Assembly (NCBI GenBank): GCA_030526245.1
Contig: JAUNDD010000016.1
Location: forward strand, 1-40,632
Source of the DNA: Lachnospiraceae bacterium
Lineage (GTDB): Bacteria; Bacillota; Clostridia; Lachnospirales; Lachnospiraceae
DNA length: 40,632 nt
Reading direction: 5' to 3'
A program made the position numbers and the translations under genes. The notes under the pieces are model-generated. The model was not told the origin of the DNA. It was given only the letters and a program-made list of their open reading frames with translations, and searched no databases. Below, piece after piece: positions 32,683-40,427 of this stretch; within the stretch, counting starts at the first letter, position 1, and every line of letters begins with the position of its first letter.

Positions 32683-32734
32683 CGAGGGGAGTATAAATAA
32701 TTAATAAGGGGTTTTGTGAAATGTGACTTCCACG
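32644..32734 (-). ncRNA. Possible short terminated transcript upstream of asnA
   Basis: A strong promoter (32741-32769) and a strong terminator (32643-32682) on the same strand delimit a putative RNA of about 90 nt. It could be an attenuated asnA leader or an independent small RNA. No open frame in it looks coding. Expression has not been seen; this rests on the two signals only. Confidence 0.4.
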
Positions 32735-32740
32735 CTCCAC

Positions 32741-32769
32741 ATTATAATATGCCCGCCTTGAAAATGCAA
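32741..32769 (-). promoter_or_regulatory. Distal promoter upstream of asnA
   Basis: On the minus strand, TTGCAT (32764-32769), a 17-bp spacer and perfect TATAAT (32741-32746). Confidence 0.75.
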
Positions 32770-32898
32770 CAGCTAATTACCTTAAAAGTCAAAATGTACA
32801 AGGCCGGAGGAACGAAATACGGTATATTTTACAACACATCTCAGCTAGATATGGTAGAATGGGGTGAGTTTTGAGGCCGCGGTCACAGGGCGGCTGCT

Positions 32899-32962
32899 GG
32901 TTGCAGTTTGGGCGGCTCGGTTCCGCGAGGTGTTTTGCCGTGTGTGTAGCAAGATCCCGAGG
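32899..32962 (+). repeat. Dispersed palindromic repeat, copy E
   Basis: GGTTGCAGTTTGGGCGG leads into GGTTCCGCGAGGTGTTTTGCC, a degenerate stem (TTTTGC / GCAAGA) and ATCCCGAGG. It has the same order of blocks as copies B and C. It ends 80 bases before the phosphodiesterase start. Confidence 0.8.
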
Positions 32963-33042
32963 ATAACGGCTGCTGTTGTCGGAGCGGGGCCTGTAAAGTG
33001 TGGTCTCCTGATCCGTTTAATTTATTTTGGGAAGGAAACGAT

Positions 33043-33585
33043 ATGAAAATATTGGTTTGTTCGGATATTCATGGATCTGCCTATTATTGCCGCTGCATGT
33101 TAAAGGCCTTCGAAGAGGAGAAGGCAGATCGTATGCTGCTGCTGGGGGATATCCTGTATCATGGTCCCCGCAATGATCTGCCCAGAGAGTATGCGCCGAA
33201 GGAAGTGATCGCTATGCTCAACGAGTACAGGGACCGGATCTATGCGGTGCGGGGCAATTGCGAGGCCGAGGTGGATCAGATGGTGCTGCAGTTCCCGGTG
33301 ATGGCCGATTACTGTATTCTTCCGGTGGGAGAGCATGTGGTCTATGCCACCCACGGTCATGTATATAATGAAAACAACCTGCCGCCCATGAGCCAGGGAG
33401 ATGCATTGCTGCACGGTCATACGCATGTGTGGAAGGCTGAGGAACGGGAGGGCTGGAAGCTGCTCAATCCGGGATCCACATCCATTCCGAAAGAGGGGAA
33501 TCCGCCCACCTATGCTATTCTGGAGGATGGAGTCTTTCGGGTGAAGACCTTCGAGGGCAAGGTATTAGGCAGCATTACTCTTTGA
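33043..33585 (+). CDS. YfcE-type metallophosphodiesterase
   Basis: A 180-residue calcineurin-like phosphoesterase of the YfcE/MJ0936 family. Metal ligands lie in CSDIHGS, LLGDILYHGPRN, VRGNCEAEVD, VYATHGH, LLHGHTHVW and NPGS. The physiological substrate of this family is uncertain; the E. coli homologue hydrolyses phosphodiesters in vitro. The start at MKILVCSD is fixed by GGAAGGA about 8 bases upstream. It is followed after 15 bases by the RNA methyltransferase gene. A second family member sits at 39436-39930. Confidence 0.9.
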   Translation: MKILVCSDIHGSAYYCRCMLKAFEEEKADRMLLLGDILYHGPRNDLPREYAPKEVIAMLNEYRDRIYAVRGNCEAEVDQMVLQFPVMADYCILPVGEHVVYATHGHVYNENNLPPMSQGDALLHGHTHVWKAEEREGWKLLNPGSTSIPKEGNPPTYAILEDGVFRVKTFEGKVLGSITL

Positions 33586-33600
33586 AGTAAGGAGAACAGC

Positions 33601-34749
33601 ATGGAATATATTGAACTGATCTGTCCCTGCCATTTTGGGCTGGAGGCAGTACTGAAGCGTGAGATTCTGGATCTGGGATATGAGATCAGCCGGGTCGAGA
33701 ACGGCAAGGTCACCTTCCTGGGAGACTGGGAGGCCGTGTGCTACGCGAATATTTTTCTGCGGACAGCAGAACGTGTCATGATCAAGGTGGGCGAGTTTAC
33801 CGCCCGCACCTATGATGAACTTTTTGAAGGGACGAAGGCACTGGACTGGGAGCGGTTCATTCCGGCGGATGGAAGATTCTGGGTGGCCAAGGCTACCTCC
33901 ATCAACAGCAAGCTCTTCAGCCCGTCGGATATCCAGTCGATCATGAAAAAAGCCATGGTGGAGCGTCTGAAGCGGATCTACCATATTGAATGGTTTGATG
34001 AAAAGGGAGCGGATTTCCCGCTGCGAGTCACCATCATGAAGGACGTGGTTACGGTGGCGCTGGATACCACCGGTGTGTCCCTGCATAAGAGAGGTTACCG
34101 TCAGCTGACGGCCAAGGCGCCGATTACAGAAACGCTGGCAGCGGCGCTGATCATGCTGACGCCCTGGCATGCGGACCGCATTCTGGTGGATCCTTTCTGC
34201 GGCAGTGGTACCTTCCCCATTGAGGCGGCGCTGATGGCAGCGAATATCGCACCGGGACTGGAGCGATCCTTTCTGGCGGAAAACTGGAAGCATCTGATCC
34301 CGCGCAAGCTCTGGTATGGGGCTGCGGAGGATGCCAGAGAGCGGGTCGACCTGTCGGTGGAAACGGACATCCAGGGCTATGATCTGGATGGCGAGGTGGT
34401 GAAGGCCGCCCGGGAAAATGCCCGGAAGGCCGGTGTGGAAAAGCTGATCCATTTTCAGCAGAGACCTGTGAGCGAGCTGTCTCATCCGAAAAAGTACGGC
34501 TTCATTATCACCAATCCCCCTTACGGTGAACGACTGGAGGAGAAGGAACAGCTGCCGGTATTGTATCGGCAGATCGGGGAAGCCTTTGGTCGACTGGACA
34601 GCTGGTCGGAATATGTGATTACTTCCTATGATAAGGCGGAGACCTATATTGGCCGAAAGGCAGATCGCAATCGGAAGATCTACAATGGTATGCTGAAAAC
34701 CTATTTCTATTCTTTCTTAGGAGATAAGCCCCCCAGGAGAAGTAAATGA
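33601..34749 (+). CDS. THUMP-domain class I RNA methyltransferase (RlmL N-terminal/YpsC type)
   Basis: A 382-residue SAM-dependent RNA N2-guanine methyltransferase. An N-terminal ferredoxin-like/THUMP region (about 1-165, ending near RGYRQLTAKAPITETLAAALI) binds RNA. The Rossmann domain has motif I VDPFCGSGTFPIEAALMA and motif IV NPPYGERL, diagnostic of guanine-N2 methylation. B. subtilis YpsC is the closest named relative by architecture; the target (23S rRNA or other) is not determinable. AAGGAG precedes the ATG. Its stop overlaps the next start by 4 bases. Confidence 0.92.
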   Translation: MEYIELICPCHFGLEAVLKREILDLGYEISRVENGKVTFLGDWEAVCYANIFLRTAERVMIKVGEFTARTYDELFEGTKALDWERFIPADGRFWVAKATSINSKLFSPSDIQSIMKKAMVERLKRIYHIEWFDEKGADFPLRVTIMKDVVTVALDTTGVSLHKRGYRQLTAKAPITETLAAALIMLTPWHADRILVDPFCGSGTFPIEAALMAANIAPGLERSFLAENWKHLIPRKLWYGAAEDARERVDLSVETDIQGYDLDGEVVKAARENARKAGVEKLIHFQQRPVSELSHPKKYGFIITNPPYGERLEEKEQLPVLYRQIGEAFGRLDSWSEYVITSYDKAETYIGRKADRNRKIYNGMLKTYFYSFLGDKPPRRSK

Positions 34750-36059
34750 GGCGGCTTCCCGGTTTGCGTAGAGGGAAGCATCCTGCACTTCGGCTGATTG
34801 TGCTGGCCTTTTGCTGCCTGGTTGGAACTACTTATCTGGCGGAAGGGCCGGTACAGGCGCAGGAATGGAAGCGGGAACAAGATCTTCCGTCCTTTTATGA
34901 TTCGAGGCAGAATGGAAAGAAACCCTGCATAAAAAGTCAGGGTGAGCTGCCCGCCTGCTGGGCCATCAGCTGCAGCAGTGCCCTGGAGGCGGCGCGTATG
35001 CCGGAGGAACAGACAGTTTATTCGGCGGATCATCTGCTCCACCAAAGCGGTTTTTCCGGAGGGATCCTGGACGGCGGTGATTTTCAGATGATCATGGCCT
35101 ACCTCTCCGGCTGGTATGGGCCGGTCGCGGAGGAGGATGATCCCTATGGGGACGGGGAGTCTCCGGAGGGACTGACGGCCTCGCTCCATGTCCAGGATAT
35201 GCGGCTGCTGCTGCAGCCGGACGAGGAGTTGGTAAAGGAAATGATCTGCACCTTTGGTCCGGTTCAGAGCTCTTTGTACATGAACCGGCAGCTGACGAAG
35301 CCGGAACGGGGATATTATCAGGATGACTACGCTTCCTATCTGTACCCGACACCCCACCGGGTGGATCACGATGTTCTGATCCTGGGCTGGGATGACAGCT
35401 TCCCGGCGGAATACTTTTCCTATCCGGCAGCCCGGGACGGCGCCTGGATCTGCCAGAATACCTGGGGTGAAGAGTTCGGGGAGCAGGGCATTTTCTATGT
35501 GTCCTATGAGGATGCAAATCTGACCGGCAAAACGCTGGTGTATCAGCGGGTGGATCTGCCGGATAATTACGATCGGATCTACCAGCAGGATCAGTGCGGC
35601 TGGCAGGGGCGTCTCGGATATGACCGGGAAACTGTGTATGAGGCGGCGGTGTACACTGCTGAAATGACGGAAACGCTCCGGGCGGTGGGACTGTATACCA
35701 CCGGGGAAGAGAGCCGCTATGAGATCAGTCTGGTTCGAGAATTTGAGGATCCGCGGCAGCTTTCCGAAGCCAGGCAGCTGCAGTCGGGAGAACTGACCGG
35801 GATGGGGTATCATACCATCGACCTGAACAGCTGGCCTGAAATGGAACCAGGGGAACGCTTTGCACTGGTGGTGAGGCTGGATACCAAGGGGGAAACAAAG
35901 CCTTTGGCGGTGGAGATCGACAAAAACCAGTATACCCGAGGTGTGAGTTTGGAAGGAAAAGAGGGCTATGTCAGTCCGGATGGACAGATCTGGTCCAATA
36001 TACAGGATATGTACCAGGCAAATCTGTGTCTGAAGGTATATACGGTCGAGCATTCGTAA
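34746..36059 (+). CDS. Secreted papain-like (C1) cysteine protease with lectin-like C-terminal domain
   Basis: A 437-residue exported protein. The signal peptide (about 1-38) ends near PVQAQ. The C1 peptidase domain has the full triad and helper: Gln65, Cys71 in ACWAISC, His208 in DHDVLILGWDD, and Asn238 in CQNTWGEEFG. There is no obvious propeptide: the mature enzyme begins almost at once with PSFYDSRQNG. Residues ~255-437 match the 'lectin-like' domain often found behind clostridial C1 domains. The ATG overlaps the methyltransferase stop (ATGA), so the two are translationally coupled despite unrelated functions. The substrate is unknown. Confidence 0.9.
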   Translation: MRRLPGLRRGKHPALRLIVLAFCCLVGTTYLAEGPVQAQEWKREQDLPSFYDSRQNGKKPCIKSQGELPACWAISCSSALEAARMPEEQTVYSADHLLHQSGFSGGILDGGDFQMIMAYLSGWYGPVAEEDDPYGDGESPEGLTASLHVQDMRLLLQPDEELVKEMICTFGPVQSSLYMNRQLTKPERGYYQDDYASYLYPTPHRVDHDVLILGWDDSFPAEYFSYPAARDGAWICQNTWGEEFGEQGIFYVSYEDANLTGKTLVYQRVDLPDNYDRIYQQDQCGWQGRLGYDRETVYEAAVYTAEMTETLRAVGLYTTGEESRYEISLVREFEDPRQLSEARQLQSGELTGMGYHTIDLNSWPEMEPGERFALVVRLDTKGETKPLAVEIDKNQYTRGVSLEGKEGYVSPDGQIWSNIQDMYQANLCLKVYTVEHS

Positions 36060-36124
36060 GAGCGATCGGATGGATGGCGACGATGAATATGTAGCGAGTA
36101 GTTTGTTTGCGGAAAGGAGAAAAA

Positions 36125-38776
36125 ATGCGCAGGAAACAAATGGCAGCACTGCTTTTAGCGGTGGTGATGGCGGGCAGTTCACTGGGATCGGTGGCTGCTG
36201 AAGGTATGGGGGAAGCATGGCAGGCAACGGCTGAGCTTCCGGAAGAGGCTGGAAACCGGGAGGAGGAGCGGGCTGCTCTGACGGGTCTGGCAGAGGCTGA
36301 AGCAGATGAAGCGGCAGCTGCAGCAGAAAAAACGGGAGATGATATGAGCTCTGCGGCTGACAGCGAAGAGCTGGTCGTGTCGGAGGAGCTGCTTCCGGAG
36401 GGAGAAGACCTGGAGTCGGCTACGGAAGGCTGGGAGGAAGCCTGGACCCGGAATGGGGAAGTGGAGCCGGAGGATCTGATTGTCGATGAGGAGATCCTTG
36501 AAGAGCAGGCGGATGAAACGACCGGGGATCAGGCGGCGAACACGTGGAAATATGGAAACTTTACCTATCAGTTTGATGCTTACTTTAAGGATGAGATCGT
36601 GCTGGTGGGCTATGCGGGAGAGGAAACGGATCTGGTCATTCCGGATGAGATCGATGGACACCTGGTTACGGGGCTGAGCAGCAGCTTTTTGAGCTCTGAG
36701 ACAGATTACTATCCTTCGATCAAAACGGTCACCATTGGAAAAAATATCACCGGTATGGGATTGATGGCGTTTTCCGGCTGTTCGGAGCTGGAAGCCTACC
36801 AGGTGGCCGAGGGCAATCAGTACTACCGCATGATCGGGGATCTGGTGTACAGCCTGGATGGCCTTCGGTGTGTGAAATGCCCGACGAAGAAGACCGGGGC
36901 AGTGGTGCTTCCGGAGGGAACGGAGAGTATTGCTGCCAGTGCCTTCTATGAGACCGGCATTGCATCGGTGGCGCTGCCGGATACCGTCGAGATCATTGGC
37001 GAACAGGCCTTTGCCTTCTGCCGCCAGCTGACGGAGGTAACCTTAGGGGAGGGCCTGGGATTTATCGGCAATCAGGTCTTTTACTGGTGTAATCAGCTGC
37101 GTAAGCTACGGGTTCCCCGTTCGGTGTATTTTGTCGGTGAGGAAGCCTTTACCATCTTCATTATGGAAGGAACGGTCAGCTCGCTGGTGATCGAGGGCTA
37201 TGAGAATACCGTGGTGGAGCGTGCAGCCCGGGCCAGTGGCTGTCCCTTTACCGCAATCGGTAAGGAAGACTACAAGGTTCTGGATCAGGGAATCTGCGGT
37301 GAAGACCTGACCTGGAAGGTGGATTCAAAGGGTGTGCTGACCATCAGCGGAAAAGGTCCCATGTACGATTATTATGAAATGGGCAGCTATCCGGGGTGGT
37401 CGGACAGTGATAAGTTTAAGACCCGGGAGATCAATCGGGTCGTGATTGAAGAGGGTGTGACATCCGTCGGTGCCTGGGCCCTTTCCTATCTGGAAAAGGT
37501 GTCCTCGGTTTCGCTTCCGTTCACGCTGAAGACCATCGGCTTTGCGGCCTTCCGGGGCTGCACCATGCTGGAGCAGATCATGCTGCCGGAAGGGCTGACT
37601 TCCATCGGCGATAAGGCGTTCCTGGACGTCTATCTGCAAATGGTGGCTGTTCCTTCCTCCGTTACTAAGATTGGATCCTATGCCTTCGACTACTATACGA
37701 TCGAAGGGAATAGCAGCAGCTGGAATTATCCGAGTCACTCCGGCATCCTGACCATGTATGTGTACCAGGGATCGGCAGCCCAGACCTATGCCAAAGAGTA
37801 CAATGTGAATGCTCGGTTTATGGCAGCTGATGCCTGCTGCGCGGATCCGACCAGCGGTCATGCAAAGGTCGTGACCACAGCGCCGAAGGCAGCCAGCTAT
37901 ACGGCCGATGGCTGTACCGAAGGAAGCAAGTGCAGCCGCTGCGGCAAGGTGCTGTCAGTATCCAGCGTCCTTCCGAAGCTGGAGCTGAAGCTGGATCAGA
38001 GTGCACTGACACTGTACCAGGCACAGACCCGGCAGCTGAAGCTGCAGGGGGCGAAGGGAGCGGTCGCCTGGACCAGCTCCAACAAGAGTGTGGCGACGGT
38101 GACTTCATCCGGTCTGGTGAAGGCGGTGAAGGCCGGCTCGGCTGTGATCACCGCTTCGGTGAGCGGTGTGAAGCGCACCTGCAAGGTAACCGTCAAGACG
38201 CCGACAGTTTCCAAAACAAGTCTGACGCTTCTGGCCGGCCAGTCTTATCAGCTGAGCATGCTGGGAGGCACCGGCAAGATCACCTGGAAAACCTCCAACG
38301 CCAAGGTGGTGAAGGTGACCAGCAAAGGCAAGCTGACTGCTTTGAAAGCCGGAAAAGCGACTATTTCGGTGACCAGAAACAAGAAGACCACCAAATGTAA
38401 GGTGACGGTCAGGAAGAACCAGGTAAGCTATAAGGTCAGCAAGAATGCCAGAGATTATCGCTATGGCGAGCCGGTGGGGGCCCTCAGCAAGGCATACTTC
38501 AGCAACGGCAAGCTGGTGGTGGATATGTGGGTGATGAATGCCAGATGGTACTATGCCCGCTATTTCTCCTGGTGGAAGGTGAACATCTACACCAGAGACG
38601 GACGTCTTCTGGCAACGAAGAAATTCAAAAACATCCCGCTGAATCTGAGCGCCTTCTCCTCAAAGAAGGTTACCCTGACCTTCCCGGCTTCTGCGGTGAA
38701 GATCAAGGATTATGATCTGAGCAAGGGCATTTACTTCAGTGATGACTACTATTACTACTGGTACTATCATAAGTAA
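36125..38776 (+). CDS. Large secreted BspA-like leucine-rich-repeat / Big2 surface protein
   Basis: An 883-residue exported protein. The signal peptide (about 1-27) is followed by a highly acidic Glu/Ala-rich segment (about 28-140). BspA-type leucine-rich repeats follow (about 145-560; repeated IPDEI/LPEGLTSIGDKAF/SVTKIGSYAFDY units), interrupted by a 'GICGEDLTWKVDSKGVLTIS' segment. A short Cys-containing segment (CSRCGKVLS) precedes two Big2 Ig-like domains (about 628-775). The C-terminus (~775-883) has a domain reminiscent of SLAP modules and ends in an aromatic tail, DDYYYYWYYHK. No LPxTG is seen. GGAAAGGAG precedes the ATG 5 bases upstream. Likely surface adhesion; tentative. Confidence 0.87.
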   Translation: MRRKQMAALLLAVVMAGSSLGSVAAEGMGEAWQATAELPEEAGNREEERAALTGLAEAEADEAAAAAEKTGDDMSSAADSEELVVSEELLPEGEDLESATEGWEEAWTRNGEVEPEDLIVDEEILEEQADETTGDQAANTWKYGNFTYQFDAYFKDEIVLVGYAGEETDLVIPDEIDGHLVTGLSSSFLSSETDYYPSIKTVTIGKNITGMGLMAFSGCSELEAYQVAEGNQYYRMIGDLVYSLDGLRCVKCPTKKTGAVVLPEGTESIAASAFYETGIASVALPDTVEIIGEQAFAFCRQLTEVTLGEGLGFIGNQVFYWCNQLRKLRVPRSVYFVGEEAFTIFIMEGTVSSLVIEGYENTVVERAARASGCPFTAIGKEDYKVLDQGICGEDLTWKVDSKGVLTISGKGPMYDYYEMGSYPGWSDSDKFKTREINRVVIEEGVTSVGAWALSYLEKVSSVSLPFTLKTIGFAAFRGCTMLEQIMLPEGLTSIGDKAFLDVYLQMVAVPSSVTKIGSYAFDYYTIEGNSSSWNYPSHSGILTMYVYQGSAAQTYAKEYNVNARFMAADACCADPTSGHAKVVTTAPKAASYTADGCTEGSKCSRCGKVLSVSSVLPKLELKLDQSALTLYQAQTRQLKLQGAKGAVAWTSSNKSVATVTSSGLVKAVKAGSAVITASVSGVKRTCKVTVKTPTVSKTSLTLLAGQSYQLSMLGGTGKITWKTSNAKVVKVTSKGKLTALKAGKATISVTRNKKTTKCKVTVRKNQVSYKVSKNARDYRYGEPVGALSKAYFSNGKLVVDMWVMNARWYYARYFSWWKVNIYTRDGRLLATKKFKNIPLNLSAFSSKKVTLTFPASAVKIKDYDLSKGIYFSDDYYYYWYYHK

Positions 38777-38845
38777 TGGCCGGCTGGAGCACGATGTCAG
38801 GAGAAGCTGCGGATGTGAGCGGTATATTTCATAAGGAGAGAAACG

Positions 38846-39439
38846 ATGCAGCGTTTGGTATTTGCAACTGGAAATAAGGACAAGGTACGTGAACTGAAAG
38901 AGATCCTGGATGGCAGCTTTGAAGTGGTATCCATGAAGGAGCTGGGGATCTCGCCGGACATCGATGAGAACGGAGAGACCTTTGAAGAGAATGCGCTGAT
39001 CAAAGCGAGAACCCTTTGTCAGCTGACGGGGCAGCTGGCTGTGGCGGACGATTCGGGCCTGGTGATCGATGCCTTAAATGGTGAACCGGGTGTGCATTCG
39101 GCCCGCTTCATGGGCGAGGATACCTCCTATACGATCAAGAATACAAAGCTGATTGAGATGATGGAAGGCTATCAGGGAGAGGAGCGCTCGGCTCGCTTTG
39201 TCTGTGTCATTGCCTGCGTGTTCCCGGATGGACGTGAATGGACCTGCCGGGGTGAGATGGAAGGTCAGATCGGCTACGAGATCCAGGGTGAAAACGGCTT
39301 CGGGTATGATCCGATCTTTTTCCTGCCGGAATACGGCTGTACCAGCGCCCAGCTGTCCAGAGAAGGTAAAAACGAGATCAGTCACCGGGGTAAGGCCATG
39401 CGGATGATGCGCGACCGGCTGCAGGGGGACAGACAGTGA
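38846..39439 (+). CDS. rdgB: XTP/dITP diphosphatase (RdgB/HAM1)
   Basis: A 197-residue house-cleaning enzyme removing dITP/XTP. The signature VFATGNKDKVRELK begins the protein, then DENGETFEENALIKA, VADDSGLVIDALNGEPGVHS and the C-terminal GFGYDPIFFLPEYG, and the SHRGKA motif. AAGGAGA precedes the ATG. Its stop overlaps the GTG start of the following phosphoesterase by 4 bases, a common arrangement in Firmicutes. Confidence 0.96.
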   Translation: MQRLVFATGNKDKVRELKEILDGSFEVVSMKELGISPDIDENGETFEENALIKARTLCQLTGQLAVADDSGLVIDALNGEPGVHSARFMGEDTSYTIKNTKLIEMMEGYQGEERSARFVCVIACVFPDGREWTCRGEMEGQIGYEIQGENGFGYDPIFFLPEYGCTSAQLSREGKNEISHRGKAMRMMRDRLQGDRQ

Positions 39440-39930
39440 AGAAGAAAGTGCTGATCGTCAGCGATTCCCATGGGCGTCATGAAAATGTACTGGCGGCTAT
39501 CGACATGGAAAAGCCCATCGATTACCTGTTCCATTTGGGAGATCTGCAGGGGCGGGAGGCTGAGATCGAAGAGGCTGCGGGATGTCCGGCTTACATGGTG
39601 GCGGGGAACTGTGATTTTTTCAGCTCCTTGCCGTCGATCCGGCTGGTGGAGATTGGATCTCATCGGATTCTGTTGGCCCATGGACATCAGTTTCGGGTGT
39701 CATCGCAGTTGGGAACCCGCCTGCTGCGGGCGGAGGCGCTGAAGGCCGGCTGTGATCTGGCGGTATTCGGACATATCCACCAGCCCGTGATCGAACGGGA
39801 TGAGGAGATCACGGTCTTGAATCCGGGCAGCATTGCCAGTCCCCGGCAGGCGGATCGCCGCCGCACCTACATGGTGCTGGAGCTGGAGGATGGAAAGGCG
39901 CCGGAGGATATTGAAGTAAAGTATCTTTAG
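39436..39930 (+). CDS. YfcE/MJ0936-type metallophosphoesterase
   Basis: A 164-residue phosphoesterase with metal-binding motifs VSDSHGR, HLGDLQGRE, MVAGNCDF, LLAHGHQF, VFGHIHQPV and NPGSIASPR. The start is GTG at 39436, overlapping the rdgB stop (GTGA), so translation is coupled. It is a shorter relative of the protein at 33043-33585. Function is unknown beyond phosphodiester/phosphomonoester hydrolysis of the family. Confidence 0.92.
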   Translation: MKKKVLIVSDSHGRHENVLAAIDMEKPIDYLFHLGDLQGREAEIEEAAGCPAYMVAGNCDFFSSLPSIRLVEIGSHRILLAHGHQFRVSSQLGTRLLRAEALKAGCDLAVFGHIHQPVIERDEEITVLNPGSIASPRQADRRRTYMVLELEDGKAPEDIEVKYL

Positions 39931-39937
39931 TTCTGAA

Positions 39938-39971
39938 TCAGGGGAGCGGTCTTGGCTGACGGCTCCCCTGA
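39938..39971 (+). terminator. Hairpin after the rdgB operon
   Basis: TCAGGGGAGC / GCTCCCCTGA (39938-39947 with 39962-39971) is a perfect 10-bp stem 8 bases after the stop. It lacks a T-tract, so termination is likely but not certain. From here to 40137 nothing else is recognisable. Confidence 0.5.
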
Positions 39972-40137
39972 CCGGGGGCGATCATGTATCTCGAGGATAA
40001 GCGTCCTGCAGGCAGAGCAGGAATGGCATTTGGCTTCCGAAGATCAAACCGGCAAGGCATTTTGATGGTCGGAAAACGGGCCGGAATGGCTGTAAAAACG
40101 AGCTGAAAAGAAAATGAAAAAAGTTTGAAATTTGTTG

Positions 40138-40166
40138 TTGACAAGAATAGGGGTGTTGTATATAAT
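40138..40166 (+). promoter_or_regulatory. Promoter of the tRNA-Pro/tRNA-Gly operon
   Basis: Full consensus: TTGACA (40138-40143), a 17-bp spacer and TATAAT (40161-40166). The leader is about 26 bases. Confidence 0.92.
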
Positions 40167-40198
40167 CCTACTTGTGTCCGAGGCAAGGGCAACCAAAA

Positions 40199-40273
40199 CG
40201 GGGTGTGGCTCAGCTTGGCTAGAGCGCCTGGTTTGGGACCAGGAGGTCGCAGGTTCGAATCCTGTCACCCCGA
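40199..40273 (+). tRNA. tRNA-Pro (anticodon TGG)
   Basis: The acceptor stem CGGGGTG (40199-40205) pairs with CACCCCG (40266-40272), and the discriminator is A40273. The anticodon stem CCTGG/CCAGG encloses TTTGGGA, with TGG at 40234-40236. CCA is not encoded. tRNA-Gly starts four bases later. Confidence 0.95.
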
Positions 40274-40277
40274 CTTT

Positions 40278-40348
40278 GCGGGTGTAGTTCAATGGTAGAA
40301 CACCAGCCTTCCAAGCTGGATACGTGGGTTCGATTCCCATCACCCGCT
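40278..40348 (+). tRNA. tRNA-Gly (anticodon TCC)
   Basis: The acceptor stem GCGGGTG (40278-40284) pairs with CACCCGC (40341-40347), and the discriminator is T40348. The anticodon stem CCAGC/GCTGG encloses CTTCCAA, with TCC at 40310-40312. CCA is not encoded. Confidence 0.95.
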
Positions 40349-40383
40349 TTTTTCATGCCCAAAATTAGCTATATGAACAAAAC

Positions 40384-40427
40384 AGCTCTTGGAACGCCAC
40401 ATATCGTAACTTCCAAGAGCTTTTTTT
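40384..40427 (+). terminator. Terminator of the tRNA-Pro/Gly operon
   Basis: AGCTCTTGGAA (40384-40394) pairs with TTCCAAGAGCT (40411-40421), followed by seven Ts. The T-tract overlaps the stop codon of the converging minus-strand gene. A weaker T-run on the other side could also serve that gene. Confidence 0.85.

Noticed and set aside
32552-32740. 62-codon minus-strand frame beginning just after the distal asnA promoter
   Set aside because: It starts near the predicted transcript 5' end without a ribosome binding site and runs through the terminator; two Asn codons are too few to argue for a leader peptide.
32414-32760. T-box riboswitch for asnA
   Set aside because: The T-box consensus (AGGGTGG-N-ACCGCG) and specifier-loop features could not be found on the minus strand.
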